Assembly: GCA_034687125.1 (NCBI GenBank)
Contig: JAQGBZ010000085.1
Coordinates: 1-64,000, forward strand
Length of the DNA stretch: 64,000 nucleotides
Reading direction: 5' to 3'
From: Neelides folsomi
Taxonomy: Eukaryota > Arthropoda > Collembola > Neelipleona > Neelidae
The notes beneath the pieces are model-generated. The model was not told the origin of the DNA, ran no database searches, and saw nothing but the letters and a program-made list of their open reading frames with translations. How positions within the stretch are numbered: position 1 is the stretch's first letter; each line of letters opens with the position of its first letter. A program made the position numbers and the translations under genes. Below are positions 51,406-64,000 of the stretch, piece after piece.

Positions 51406-53268
51406 ACAGTATGCAATGTTTCCGTTATTATAAGTTTATTCACTTTAAATTCACTTTATTCTTCTTTTATAATCAACCAAATAGTAAGTTATATAATATT
51501 TGTATTTATTAGTAAAGATGTAAATAAAAGTTTATTTATATATCAAGTAAGGAACAGCCATTTCAAGTAAGGGTGAAAATTCTGAGTAAAATACATTTAA
51601 ACCAAATATGAATCAAAATAAATATTTAGGATTGATGTAATAGAGTCGATGACAATAACGTAAAATTGTGTTATTTTGAAAGACAAGTTATTGGACGATT
51701 ACCAACATTAATTAATTGGCAATTATTATCACATGATAATAATTGCCAATTATTAAACTAAAATTACTATGATATATACGCAAGGTTAGGTTACAAGCAG
51801 GAAAGGAGTAAAATACGTATTTAAGATCTATAATAATTATGTATACTTAATTGTAGATCCACTCCTGAGTGAGATCTCAATTCGCAAGAGTGCAATCTAG
51901 TCAAACTTGTACAGAAAGCGAAATGCTTTAATTTAGTTTATAAATAATTGATATGTTATAAGCTGTTAAATGCAGTATATCTTCAATGAGTAATGATCAT
52001 TTAAGAGATGTTGAGATTTGAGATAGGTGTACACTAATAACATAATTATTTTCGAATTGGCAAATATGTAGTTATCTAGATAAATATTGAAACAATATTA
52101 TACATAAAAGTTATCCTAAAAACTAATCTATGTGAGCGATAAGTAAGTAACGTTAATAATTATATAATAATTAGCTATAATAGGTAAAAAAATGTAAATA
52201 ATGTGTACGTGCAAATTATGATATTTTATATTTTATTTTATCTCATTAATAAACAATGTTTATAAAATGTATCACATAAAAAAGGTTAGAATCAGTGGAA
52301 TAAAGAATTATTTTAAATAATAATATACTTAAATATGTTAAATGTCGAAAATGTGAGGGAATGATTAAATAATTATTTGAGTATATAAGAAAATCAAAAT
52401 ATATTGGAAAGTTATACAGTTAAAATTAATATTTATTTTGACTCAGAAAGGCTAATGAACAGTATAAGTGATATATTTATGTTTGTAATTGTCTTATGTC
52501 GATGCCTATGGTATATAATATATGACTTATGTATATGGTACATTAAATAGTTATAAATAATCATAAATATAGACTCATCTATTTACCTGTTGTAAGAATA
52601 AGAAACCAAACATAAAGGATACCCATAATGTTAAAATTCTATTAGTTATTTTGTGCTTATATAAATATCAAATAATGCTCTCTCTCACTCATCTCACCAG
52701 TGAGTTCATTTGACGAAAAAAAGGAGTCTGAATGTCCTTCAGTGATTCTCCTTTTAATAAGGTTTTATCTTGTAAGCCAATGATGAACAAATTCCTTTTC
52801 AGTTTAACTGAATGACGAATCCTCAAATTTAAACATCTTTCTAGTACACATTTGACGACTACAAATGAGGAGAAGTCTAATAAATAAATGATGATCTTCT
52901 CGAAAAAATTTCAACCAAATATGAGGCGAACCAAAGTGTAGTAAAGCAAATGACAATTATAGTCATCGTATTGTATGTATAAACCAATAATAAGTAGATA
53001 TAAGTATTACAAAGCTGTAATAAACAAATGAATAGCTGATATTATATGAATTAAAAAGCAAAAAAAGAATATTGAATTTTAATTCATCACTTGCATATAA
53101 TTTCATACATGATTTTGCATTCCTTTGTTGCAGGTTCGTGGGAATTCTGAAATATCATCCGTTAATTCACATGCATTATTTCGAGAATTAAATTAAAAAG
53201 TTTATACAATAATTATATAATATAATGATCTAATCTGTTAAAGAGTTGAGTTAAAAAAGGCAAAAAAT

Positions 53269-53340
53269 TTCCCATGCCGGGAATCGAACCCGGGCCTTCT
53301 GGGTGAAAGCCAGATATCCTAGCCACTAGACCACATGGGA
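53269..53340 (-). tRNA. tRNA-Glu (anticodon UUC)
   Basis: 72 bases on the minus strand. The acceptor stem TCCCATG pairs with CATGGGA and the discriminator is A. The D arm carries TGGTCTAGTGGCTAGGA (A box), the anticodon stem-loop CTGGCTTTCACCCAG contains TTC, and the T arm GGGTTCGAATC is the B box. A run of T on the minus strand just downstream can terminate Pol III. No intron and no CCA are encoded. The sequence is nearly identical to the insect consensus. Confidence 0.97.
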
Positions 53341-53654
53341 TTGGATGGAAGGAGACCTCATCGTAGCATAGTATATTCCATCATCTCTCTTCACTCTCCA
53401 TTCACCAATGCATAGTTGAAGCTTCAATATTGCTGATTGTGAGGTAGGTATTCAAACCTCCAATAACATAATGTAAACCAATGTAGAGTTTAGGAGCATT
53501 CATTAATCTGCTCTTTATAAAACTTCCGAATCTTGGACCATACGTGTCAACCGATTTATGAACACTCTCTTATTAAAACATACTTTTACAATCTGTAAGT
53601 GAGAGCTATGAATGCCTAATAATATTATAACTTTTTATAACCAACTTATTTTAT

Positions 53655-53927
53655 TGCTGAATTGCACATTTTTATACTGTATCAATTTTCTCATATAATA
53701 TTTGCTGACTAAAGTATCTTTTATTTAAAATGTCCCTTATTTTGATTCAAAATAAGGATGAAGTTATCTCCGCCCATATGTATAAAATTAACATGTAAAT
53801 GTTAACGCCCTATCTTCCTTTAGCCGATCCCTGGCTCCAAAATAAGGGACATTTTAAATAAAAGATACTTTAGTCAGCAAATATTATATGAGAAAATTGA
53901 TACAGTATAAAAATGTGCAATTCAGCA
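53655..53927. mobile_element. Hairpin element with perfect 90-bp inverted arms
   Basis: Arms 53655-53744 and 53838-53927 are exact reverse complements (left start TGCTGAATTGCACATTTTTA), around a 93-base unique centre. Perfect identity indicates recent insertion or recent gene conversion between arms. The size and form suit a foldback MITE or a hairpin RNA source. It lies between the two tRNA genes. Confidence 0.8.
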
Positions 53928-54117
53928 TATACTTTAGACTGACAAGGAGATATTGGAACAAGTTTACACAGCTCCCAGCATACTCCACAAATGAAAGCTG
54001 GTTGAACATATGTAAAGGGGATTGTTGGTGGCGCATGTAGACGTGCATGCGTAAGTAGGATAGCAGCAGGTTGCAGACATCCAACTATAACAAAAAGTAT
54101 GCCCTTACTCAACCATC

Positions 54118-54189
54118 GGTTCCATGGTGTAATGGTTAGCACTCTGGACTTTGAATCCAGCGATCCGAGTTCAAATCTCGGTGGAACCT
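54118..54189 (+). tRNA. tRNA-Gln (anticodon UUG)
   Basis: 72 bases. The acceptor GGTTCCA pairs with TGGAACC and the discriminator is T. The A box is TGGTGTAATGGTTAGCA, the anticodon arm CTGGACTTTGAATCCAG contains TTG, and the T arm is GAGTTCAAATC. A TTTTTTT run at 54196 follows as a Pol III terminator. No intron. Confidence 0.97.
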
Positions 54190-55066
54190 GATAACTTTTT
54201 TTCGAAATTTTATTCCAAAATCCATTCAAAATACCATCCTGCTCTGTTCAATATACTTCATATATATGAATAATTTTATTTTATTATTTATATTTGCTTT
54301 ATTCATTTTCATCAAATCTTCAAATGCATCGTAAATATTTAATATACGATGCTAAAAAGATTACAATATCAGTTAAAAAATCATTTTTTCTTCTTTAAAT
54401 AATTTTTAGCTTTATATTCTACGCAATGTTATCTGTAACTTTAAATTTTTTAACTAATTGTAAGATAGTAAACTTTAGCACAAGTAGTAACATTACATTT
54501 AATGATTCATGGAGATATTATTCTCATGAAGGAAGTTATAAATATTCCAAAGTACGTACATTTTAAATAGAGTCTTTACTTTTTAACAGATAATAATGAT
54601 AATCGTAAATTACAAAAACACACATATTATACCCACTTACAATTCTATTTTTAGTAAAGATTAATACGAATAGTAATTAATACATTGAGGTTTTATTTAA
54701 ACATGAATTAGTTATTTATTATTAATCGATCCGATGATAAGCATTATTACAGTAAGAATTAATATAGTGAATATTGAATAACAATTGCATACAGACACTG
54801 GTTTTCATATTAATTTTCTAAATGATATTAATGTTATTAAAATATTTAAATAGGTTTTGCTAAATCACAAATTAAAATATTAATTTCAACTATGTATTAA
54901 CATCAACACAACTGAGGAAAATGTAAATATTTATAAAATAATAGTTAAAAGAAGAAAACTTAAATGATGAGGAATCAAAGGAGTATTAAATGAATTGCTT
55001 ATCTAACAAATTAAATATATTTAACCTAATTTTAATTTTTAATTTGGTTTAAGTGATCCCACTCAT

Positions 55067-58000
55067 TTAAAGATCCATCAAGATTTCTTCTTTGATCGAA
55101 CTGTCACCTTCACTCGTGGAGGGAATTGGGCTAGAAGGAGATTGATCAGTTGCCCCAACTTTTAATTCATCCAATTTCACAGGAGATCCGACATTTAAAC
55201 AAATTTCGTCGTCCTTAGTTGGATACAAATCGACAAATTCGTCGAGCCCTTGAGGTGGCTTCATATTCCTGAATTCTTTTTTTAGAAGTGCAAGGTTGTT
55301 CTAAAATTGAAGATACAAAATTTTAAATAAAAGATAATTGATATTAACACCACAAGCACAATCTCCCGCTACAGTCAAACTCTTATCTATTAAATATTTT
55401 TAAAAAGGGTAGTGAAGCGAATACCTTGAAAACAGTCACAGGGTCTGCGGCTCCAGTAACATTTTTTCCCGCTCTCTTGTCATTTTTACAGGTGACAATT
55501 AAATCTTCATACCATTTATCACACTGCGCAGCAACTTCAGCTCGTTTCATCCAAAAATGCCGATGAATCACCTTTAAAATTTTTACGAAGTTTAGTATCA
55601 ATTTTTCATAATATAATCTTTTAGCAGTTACAATACATAGTGTAGTGTAAAGCATGGAGTCAAAACAATAAATGAATAATATAGTATGAAGACTTGCATC
55701 TTTAAAACATGCAGAAGGATGACGAATTTGATCGAGCATTCCCCATTCAAGGGTAGCTATCTCAATACCGGCGTTGTACTCTCGAGAATTTCTTTCTCCT
55801 GCTTCAGTCCCACGAGATTTTTCATAGCCAGGTTCATTGAAGTAAGGTTCAGCGTTTAAAATGAGCGATTGAATCGCAACCAATACCTAAAAACAAAAAA
55901 GTATAGTTTAGTTAGTTTACTTAAATAAATAAGCTATAGAGTATGCGAATATTTATTAAAATAATTATTTTACCGGAAGTAAACTCGATGTTTGGGGATT
56001 CCATTTCTCTTCGGGACGTCCATGCCATGTATTGAGAATACTCAAACACACTTTCCCATCAGTGTAAAGATTGGGATTAAATCGTACTCGTTGTCTCCCA
56101 GTTGTTTCCAAATTTATCATCATGGGAGAATTCGGATAATCATTTGGGAAAAATACGTCAAATTCGAAGCATCCATTTGAATATGGAGTTCCAGAAGGCC
56201 CAGTTATTAATACCTTAACAAATAAATTTATGTAAAATATAACAAATAATTTATTTATTTGATTTATAGGTAAATAATTTAATTAAAATTAACCTTCATG
56301 ACATCAAGTCTATCCACATCGGATCTGACAAAGATAGTACTTCCATAAGCAATTGGGAGTGATGTTGACAATGTAACACTTTCTTGAGCCAATCGCTTAA
56401 TTCTTGCAGGGAAGCTCCTTGCCCAATTCGTTCTCACATTTCCTTCATAATGATGAGAAACAGCAAATCGAATTCCAGACCCATCCTCTTCCTCCACAAT
56501 CATTTCGTAAAATCCAAATTGAAGCTTTTTCATTTCTTCAATGTATCGTTCCTCGAGTGTTTTCTGTTCAAATTCGAAAATCGTCGAGTTCAAATCCTTC
56601 ATTTCAACATCGTTCGGTTCTTGATTAAGAATGAGTTGAGTCACGGCGTCTTCGACGAGAATAGCCGTAGATTTAATATCTGGAATAAGTTGAGCCAAGC
56701 CCTCATCTTCCACATCATCAATTGTCTTCCCTGTGGACTTAACTTTAGTCTTGGTCCCTTTCCCGCTAGTAAGCCTTTTGGTGTAATTATCCACAATATC
56801 CTTCATTTTGGTCAAAAGACATGAAATGGGTTGTTCATCACTTGCAGCCACACGACGCTCCCATGGTGCAAGTAAAGGAACAAGTTCTGGGCTTACAACA
56901 AGCGCTCTCAAGAAAAGTAAAACTGATTTGTACAATGGAACATGACGAGCCATATCTAAGACTGAATCATTTCTCAAATATCCAGCAATAGCTGGGAACA
57001 AACATGATGTTTTGATCAATTCCGACATTTCATGGGGAAGAGTTGAAGTTGGAGCAGTGCTTGTACTTTGAGCTTGTGTCAAAACATCTGCTGTGGGTTC
57101 TTCTTTGCCTGACCCCCGAGGATTAATGTACGATGAGAGGACACCTAAGAGACATGTGACATTTTCCTCTTCAGCTTTCTTTTTCTGCATAGCCAATTCA
57201 ACATCCCAACTCTGAACTGTTGAACCTGTTCCAAAACCAGTTCCTTTGGCCCAATAAACGTGAGATTTATCGTCAGAATTTTTCCCTTTGTCTTGATATC
57301 CTCCTTGGGCCTTGGTCGCAGCAATGACCAATTCATGTTGGAGACCAGGAATTAACACAGAGTCGCAGACTTGATGAGTGAACACGGCAAGACAAGCAAG
57401 GATGAAATGTATTGCTTTTAAATCAACCATCGCTCTTCGTAAATTTTTCCCTTCGGATGAAGACAATGGGAGCATATCCAATAGACATCGGAGAACGTTG
57501 AATGGTAATGTTGGAAGATTCTTTGCGACACCCGAAACAAAAATGTCATCTGAAAAAATATTTTATTAGCTTTTGACTAAACTAAATATTGCTATTATGA
57601 ATCTGATCAAAACCGTGATTTTATAAAATAATCCACATTAATTAAATCTTACTTCCATCTGCATCATCAGTGACACCCATCACGAGCCTCAACATGTTTT
57701 GAGCTCCAATTCGTTCTCCAAGAAGAACTTCGGAAAATCTTGGCAAGCTTAGAAAAAGTCCAAATGCGGCCATTGAGTGCGGTGGAACTCCCCCACATGT
57801 ATTTAATTGTCGCATTGCTAAAGATCTTTTTGGCATGGGTGTTGTAATCGTGGCCATACTGTCCATCATTTCCTAAAAATAAAAATTAGTTTAGTAAAAT
57901 CCAAATTATGCAAATGCAAATTCATTCATGTTAATTTTTACAAAATTTATTATTATTATTATTGAATACCTCATATAAATCATCCGAGTTTTCAATTTTT

Positions 58001-61000
58001 ACCCAGTCACTGTCAGTCATTGGGCTATCTTTATCCATATTCATAACGACGCCAATGGGTCCAGTTGACTTTGACCCAGCAGAAATTTGCCTTAGTGTTT
58101 CAGGATAAACGACAGGAAGGTGTTTCGCTAAAAGTCCAAGACCTCCGATTCGACTAAACACTTCAATCGTCGATGAAATGGGAGAAATGTCAAGAATATC
58201 AGGAATAGTATTTTCTCTTCTTCCGTAGAAATTGAATAGTGATTGTTCAACATCTATCGAACCACCACCACCACTAGTTTCTTTTGTTGTTCCCGAAACT
58301 AAATAAATTTTTAGGTTTGGGTGAATAAAAAATTCTACATATGGTATTTATTATTCTTTGAATTAATATGACACTTACGAGTTATCATATGACTGCGAAG
58401 ATTGAATGTGATAACGTCGAGAAATGTGTCTGGTCTTTGTTGACGAGATGCAGCCATCAAAGTTGAAATTAAAGTATTAGGTGGAATTCGAACCTCTGGA
58501 AGATCTTCAGCTTCCAAACATAGAATTGGACTTTTAATATTTTCGTTTTCTGAACTGATTGGAGTCTTTGAATCTGCTTCAGATTTTAATTTTTTCGAAG
58601 CAAGCTTATAAGGCCTTTTCCCATCATTTGCTCTTTTGTCTTTTGCAGCATTCCCAGTGAGTGAGAGTTGCATTTGGTCTATCATTTCAAGCCCTGCTTC
58701 GAGAACTCCCTGTTCCTTCTTCAAAATTGACACAAATCTTCCTGGTTCAGTTGATCCTATTGACAATCGCTCGAGTGATGTGCCAGTTGGTTCTATAAAA
58801 CATTTGTCAATTTTAATTAACGATAAATTAACATGTTAATTCGTTAAAAATACAAATAAAGTTAATTCGGATAATCACCTAATGATTTCATTAAATCAAA
58901 AGTAGTTGAATGGGTAGTAAAGTAAAAAATTCTATCTCCGCTCAAAACTCCCAAGGACGGATGTTTGTCTCTCATTGTAATTCTGGATTGAGTATTCTTC
59001 AATGGATATTTTGAAGTACTTTTAATATGAACAATCACTTTCTCATTCTCTAACAAAAGCTGTATGAGCAATCTTCGATAAAATGACGACATAGAATGAA
59101 GAAATGCAGCTTCTGTGTAAAAAACAAATATTAGCTAAGAACATTGAAAAAATCCAGATATAATGAAAAGTAGTAAAATTACTATGTGGAGTTGGTTTTT
59201 GCTTCATAATGATGTCACACAAAATATTAGCAATCGCCTTCTGATTTTCTGGATGAGACCAGCAACAGTTCGCGAAGAATTTGATAAGCGCTGATTCCAA
59301 ATTACTCGTAAGAGAGCCGAAAAAGTTTGATTTGACATTCCCCGGAAGAGTCGAGAGAAATGTGAGCAAAGGGAGCCAGAAAATAGAACCTTGACTTCCA
59401 AACCAATTCTTAAATTCGTTCACACGGCAGAGTTCGGTATAAAACCCAAGAATTTCAATCAATGCTTGGGTTGATACTACTAATAATAATAAATTGTTAA
59501 ATTTCGATTGTAATTCAAATAATCGCATTCAATTTATGACATTTCGATAATTAATGCTAACTTATATGTGAAGATGAAGGAAACTCATGAGTCGAATTGA
59601 AGCTCAGCCACTTTTTTGTATAATGGTCCCAAAAGTCTGTTAACATTTAATAAAAAATTATTAAGAACATTTTAATATTTATATTCCAAAATTCCTATAA
59701 ATAGTGAAATTCTTACCCATTATGAGGATGTTGATTAGAGGAAGGAAATTAGTTAGATGGAGAATATTAGAAGCGGTGCGACTTTGAGCCGCTCGGCCTA
59801 AAGTCATTAAAAGTCTTCCACTAATATTTCGACCGTCTTCAAAGAAATATCGCACTTTGATTCTCTCATGAATAATTCCTTCTTCATATGAGTTTCCAAG
59901 AGTATCCTCAATATTGCTCAAATCTTTTTCTATAAATATCAATTTCATTAATTCCAAAGAACTATTCCCATTCAAACAATTATATTTGTAAGGAACATTT
60001 CTAATTACCAGTCCAATCATCATGAGGAATGATCCCCATTTCGAACATCAAGAGTATAAAAAGCCAGGGCTTCGAGTAACATACTGCACAAATGACGTGG
60101 TCCACAGCCGCTTTAAGTTCAGATTCTTCTGACAGTTTTGAGGACCAGGAGTATAATTTTCTATTTTAAGATTAAATTAATTGAAAATATTTCAAATTTT
60201 AGTATGTGTCTGTATATTCTAAATATTCACTTGAGTAATGATGGTGTCGTAATTGAAGTGAGATCTGTCTTTCCTGAAGCAACAATAGCCCATAGAACAG
60301 CAGAAACAGCTTGAACGTATTCAGCAATAATTTTTCTGGTACCAATTTCGTTTGATTTCTGATGCAACAAATAATTAAATTAAATTAATATCAAGAAACC
60401 TGGCTATACAAAAAGAAAATGTATTATTTTAAGGGAAAGATTACAATTGCCTCATCAGCACAGTTTTCCAACCAATTAACCAGAATCGTAAGATTATCAA
60501 AACCCCAAGGAAGAACATTACAGCAGAGCTTGTAAATTAGTTCAATCACAGTGTTGAGTTGAGAAACACTTCCAGCCAATTGAGAATTTCCATTTGCCAC
60601 CATTCCTTGTGTAAAATTATTTAATAAAAAACTAGCCTCATAAATATTAATAAAAAGTTTTAAATTGTATACATGTTAAAAAAGAATCAACTATTTAAAA
60701 ATTAAGTTAAATACCATGAGACAATCCCATTTGGATAGGTTCAAGAAGTGCTTTCATGAGAGCTTCGCTCACATCTTTTCTGAAAGATCCAAACTCGAAA
60801 AGAACTGAGGCAACGTGTGGAAGGTAAACGTCTTGAGTCTTTCCATTGGCTAAAGGCACGAGGAGCATTGAATAACATGACTCGAGCAAATCTGGAGTAT
60901 TCACAGACTTCTCAACGATATTTAAGTACATTTCTTTGTTCACTTTTGAAACGGTAATTGCTCGATCCAAGATATACATCCACTGAGCACTAAATTGTAA

Positions 61001-64000
61001 AATCACTTATTCAATTAACTCTCCAATTAAGATAATTTAATTAATCAATTCAATTTTTAGACGGAAAGATAGATAGAAATGAATTTTTACCTCGAATCAA
61101 GAGTTTTAATATTTTCAGAAGTAAGCCCTTGACTAGCTGCCTCGCTAAATGTTGTAGATCCCAAAAGTCGAATTTGGGAGAGACCAAGATTATTTGTATC
61201 TTTTGGTTTAAAAAGCCGAAGAAGAACAGTTTGAGCCACTTCAGGATTAGAGAGGGCAATGTTGATTGAAGAGAGACCCGTGCATTGGATGGGAGGACCA
61301 AGTGGAAGAGTAACTGCACTTTTGTCTTTTGAAACCTCAACCATAATTCCAGCAGGACAAGCACCTGTAAAATATTATTTATTACGCTTTAGCCATATAA
61401 TATTCAAAAATTACTTTAAAGAAAATATTAGCAAGTGAAATTCATTCAAATACCTAACTTACTCGACAGAGAAGTCATGTGAGGAACAATCTGAACTTCT
61501 TTAAGTAGAACAGCACAAGGCAAAGTGATGATGAGTTCCAAATAACTTTCCTCTGGGAAAAAGTGATATGACCATACAGGAGTTCGTGCCCTTCGATGTG
61601 GTGGAGTCGCTTGAAGTAAAACTTCAGAAGGATGTGCTGAGAAATTATTTGATGTAATAGTTCCTAAAAATGAAAAATTGATTTTTTAAGAGATTATTTT
61701 TCAATTGAAAGACTGATTGATAAGGTTTAAGACACTTGAATATGTTTTAAATATATATGGTATTTTAAATATTTTAATTACCCAATGGTGCAACGTTAAT
61801 TAAGCCTTCTTGAAGTTCAATTGGTTCATTGTTAAATTTCTTTTGCCCAAATAAAGCATTCGAATCAGTTCTACCAATGTATTGCGTTAATATTGAAACA
61901 AATGTTGGACAACTAGAAAAGAAACTTCGGTTGTTCGAAACCATTTTTTCACAAATGGACTATAAAAAATTATATCGTTAATTCAAATCTTTTTCTTTAA
62001 TTGGTAGTTTGTTTAAAAAGGCCGATATGCAATAAGCTGAGGATCTGGGCCACTACATTGATGTCAGACTTCCCATAATGTAGCATATAATCAACCTTTA
62101 ATTACAGTTAGCTTCTAAACAAAAGATATTTCTATTTCATTGCCAACACAAAAGTTGTTCATCTTAAGGAGGCCTTTAAAAAAGCATAAATACTTTTTGC
62201 TATAAATTGGATATTTAAAAAATTATTTATGAATAAAAATTCGAAAAAATTAAATAATTACTTAAATATGTTAATAATTTCAAAATTCGAGCAAGGGCAA
62301 CAACTTCACTATAGCCATTTTAAAGACCGTTAAATTCTTCATATAAAAAGTATAGTTTAAGGGAAAAGTCGATTTGTATTCATAGTTTAATTTTAATTGG
62401 AATTAAAAATTCTCTCTTCCCCACTATCTTACTATGGTGGAGAGTCGGGGCGGAGAACAATAGGGAGGCATTCTATTGTTGTCTATATATAACGTCAATG
62501 AAAAGAATTATTATATTCATAAACGTCTGTATAGATAAAGGGTTCAGAAAGTATGAATTGAATTGATTTGTGGAATTCTGACACCAATGGGCTTCTTTTC
62601 CTATCAACGAAAATAGTTTTATTGTGCATGGCCCAGGTACCCAGCTTGTTGCATATAATCCTTTAGTATTTATGATATATAGTAGGTAATGCTTTAGAAT
62701 TTCAATCTAACCTCAACACATTTCGAATTGATGAACTCTTTCAAATGTTCTTCTTTACTGATAACTTTCAAAACAAGAAGGACAAAAGTCTCAGATACGG
62801 TAAGTGGACAGTAAAAGTCATCAAATGGAGATTCTAGAATTTGAGTAAAGTGTGTTTTAAAATATAAATGCAGTCTTTAGGAATACAAAACATTATCTAT
62901 TATGTATCAACTTACTCGATAGAAATTTAAAAATCGGTTGGATTGGCCATTGAGGTTGAGAAGCAGAAGAACACATTTTACTGAATAGAGATATTACAGA
63001 ATCCACGACATTGGCTGGAGTTGAAGTTTCCATGATATTGAAAGCACTCAGCAAATCACCGCTCACCAGAACATTGATCCCATTTGGATTTGCAAGCACA
63101 GAAAGAATTCTCATCATTGTAGGTTCCATTTGAAATACTATAAAAGAATTATTAGTTTGATTTAATGGATTAAAAATGATTAAATGGACTCATGTAATTT
63201 GATAGCCACTTTACCAATATCTGCAATGGTTTTTGGTTTATGCTCGCCGCATTTCTCCACATAAGAATTTAATGTCGTGTCATAGCTCTTTATTTGAGAG
63301 GAGAAGGCAAAGTCGGACAGAAAATCTTTAATTTCTTCGTGAGGCTGTATAGTCAACAAATAATTAATTAGTTTAATGACGGTATTTATTAATAAATAAA
63401 AAATAAAATGATACTTACACTATGTGAAGCCTTGAATGGAAGAGAAATAAGAGAAGACATGAAAGATGTTAGTCGAAACATCACATGTTCAAAATTGACT
63501 ATTTTCCCAAACTTAGCTTCAGTTCCTGAAGTGAGTGTGGTATTCGAAGAGAATCCCTTGAGATCCGGAGAACGAATTGAGAGCTTGTTGGGTAGGAAGA
63601 TAAACAAATGAAGAACTTGCGCTGAACAAATATAATATTTTAAAAATCACATCTGAAATTATTTAACACGAAATTCTACATTTACTTAACATGAAGTACA
63701 ACTTACCAAAATATTCAATAATACTGACAACGGTGGAAGGATTTTCGTATGATAAATCAGGGCAAGTCACACGATCCAAAAATTTATTGAAGGCGTCAAG
63801 AGGAAAATCGGTGTTGATAAATGGGCCCGCAAGGAATAGGCTTAAAACACGGAGTAAGACCTCCTTTAAACAAAGAGTCCATGGCGTATCATTGCTCAAT
63901 TGACGAAGGCGTAAAAGGAAATTGTAAAAATGTTGGCAAACAGTGGGTCCAGCCTAATACAAAATAGGATCAAATCAATGAAATTGTATGAAAGTTTTTT
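55067..64000 (-). CDS. BIRC6: BIRC6/Bruce (Apollon) giant E2/E3 ubiquitin ligase, C-terminal part
   Basis: Inhibitor-of-apoptosis protein with a C-terminal ubiquitin-conjugating domain. Twenty-four exons from 63953 down to 55067 join in frame to 2,045 residues (the human protein is about 4,860); the BIR and N-terminal half lie beyond the right edge. Exons: 63707-63953, 63419-63621, 63215-63344, 62916-63137, 62712-62833, 61782-61959, 61463-61663, 61091-61364, 60715-60989, 60445-60605, 60231-60358, 60009-60160, 59717-59929, 59562-59636, 59183-59476, 58879-59112, 58379-58792, 57970-58298, 57653-57872, 56294-57549, 55974-56213, 55698-55886, 55425-55571 and 55067-55300. The text [20 protein letters not shown] and [20 protein letters not shown] is diagnostic. 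The UBC core reads [19 protein letters not shown]. The active Cys is in [20 protein letters not shown] (codon 56046-56048), and [15 protein letters not shown] is the UBC extension. The tail is acidic. Confidence 0.95.
62026..62655. mobile_element. Non-autonomous element with ~27-bp imperfect inverted ends in a BIRC6 intron
   Basis: The left end TATGCAATAAGCTGAGGATC and right end CCCAGCTTGTTGCATA are complements with about five mismatches over 27 bases. The element takes up most of the 752-base intron 61960-62711, the largest in this part of the gene. No transposase is encoded. Confidence 0.5.

Larger units (their letters stand above)
50669..55066. other. Intergenic stretch between stoned and BIRC6
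   Basis: Strongly AT-rich. It holds two tRNA genes (53269-53340 and 54118-54189) and two hairpin-type elements (51243-51405 and 53655-53927). No protein-coding gene is supported. Confidence 0.6.

Overview
This is an AT-rich animal genomic window with short introns. It is most likely an arthropod. The evidence is the content: a Bark beetle/Anakonda-type tricellular-junction protein, a two-cistron stoned locus, small secreted Gly/Tyr- and Ala/Tyr-rich cuticle-like proteins, and stray CCTAA motifs. I cannot name the species; a non-drosophilid, perhaps a basal hexapod or crustacean, is a guess.

Layout. 1-15841 (+): bark/anakonda, open at its 5' end. It has three repeated units of SRCR domain plus parallel beta-helix, then a C-type lectin domain, one membrane helix and a cytoplasmic tail. 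Its large introns hold four non-autonomous DNA elements, including a PIF/Harbinger-like remnant. 17283-17812 (+): a GAPR-1-like CAP protein that has lost a conserved His. 18270-19164 (-): a broken Y-family DNA polymerase relative. 20010-23224 (-): CPSF2. 23710-25426 (+): SIRT2, divergent from CPSF2, with two interchangeable first exons, one of which encodes a myristoylation-type N terminus. 26167-26629 and 34318-35158 (+): two secreted low-complexity proteins at either side of a 7.7 kb gene-poor, repeat-bearing stretch. 35719-36168 (-): SAYSD1. 37199-39555 (+): Akt. 39644-42038 (+): an unidentified Ser/Pro-rich protein. 42376-50668 (+): the dicistronic stoned locus (StnA, then StnB). 50669-55066: intergenic, with tRNA-Glu(UUC), tRNA-Gln(UUG) and two hairpin-type elements. 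55067-64000 (-): the C-terminal 2,045 residues of BIRC6/Bruce, open at the window edge.

Most notable. In the stoned locus the StnA stop and the StnB start are separated by only three bases and share a reading frame. The whole 2.6 kb spliced StnA coding region has no internal Met codon. It has just two out-of-frame ATGs, which open ORFs of 8 and 4 codons. A 17-codon upstream ORF ends on the StnA start itself (ATGA overlap). This architecture fits leaky scanning or reinitiation. Exon boundaries were placed by hand from GT/AG sites and frame continuity; for the multi-exon genes the exon phases sum correctly.
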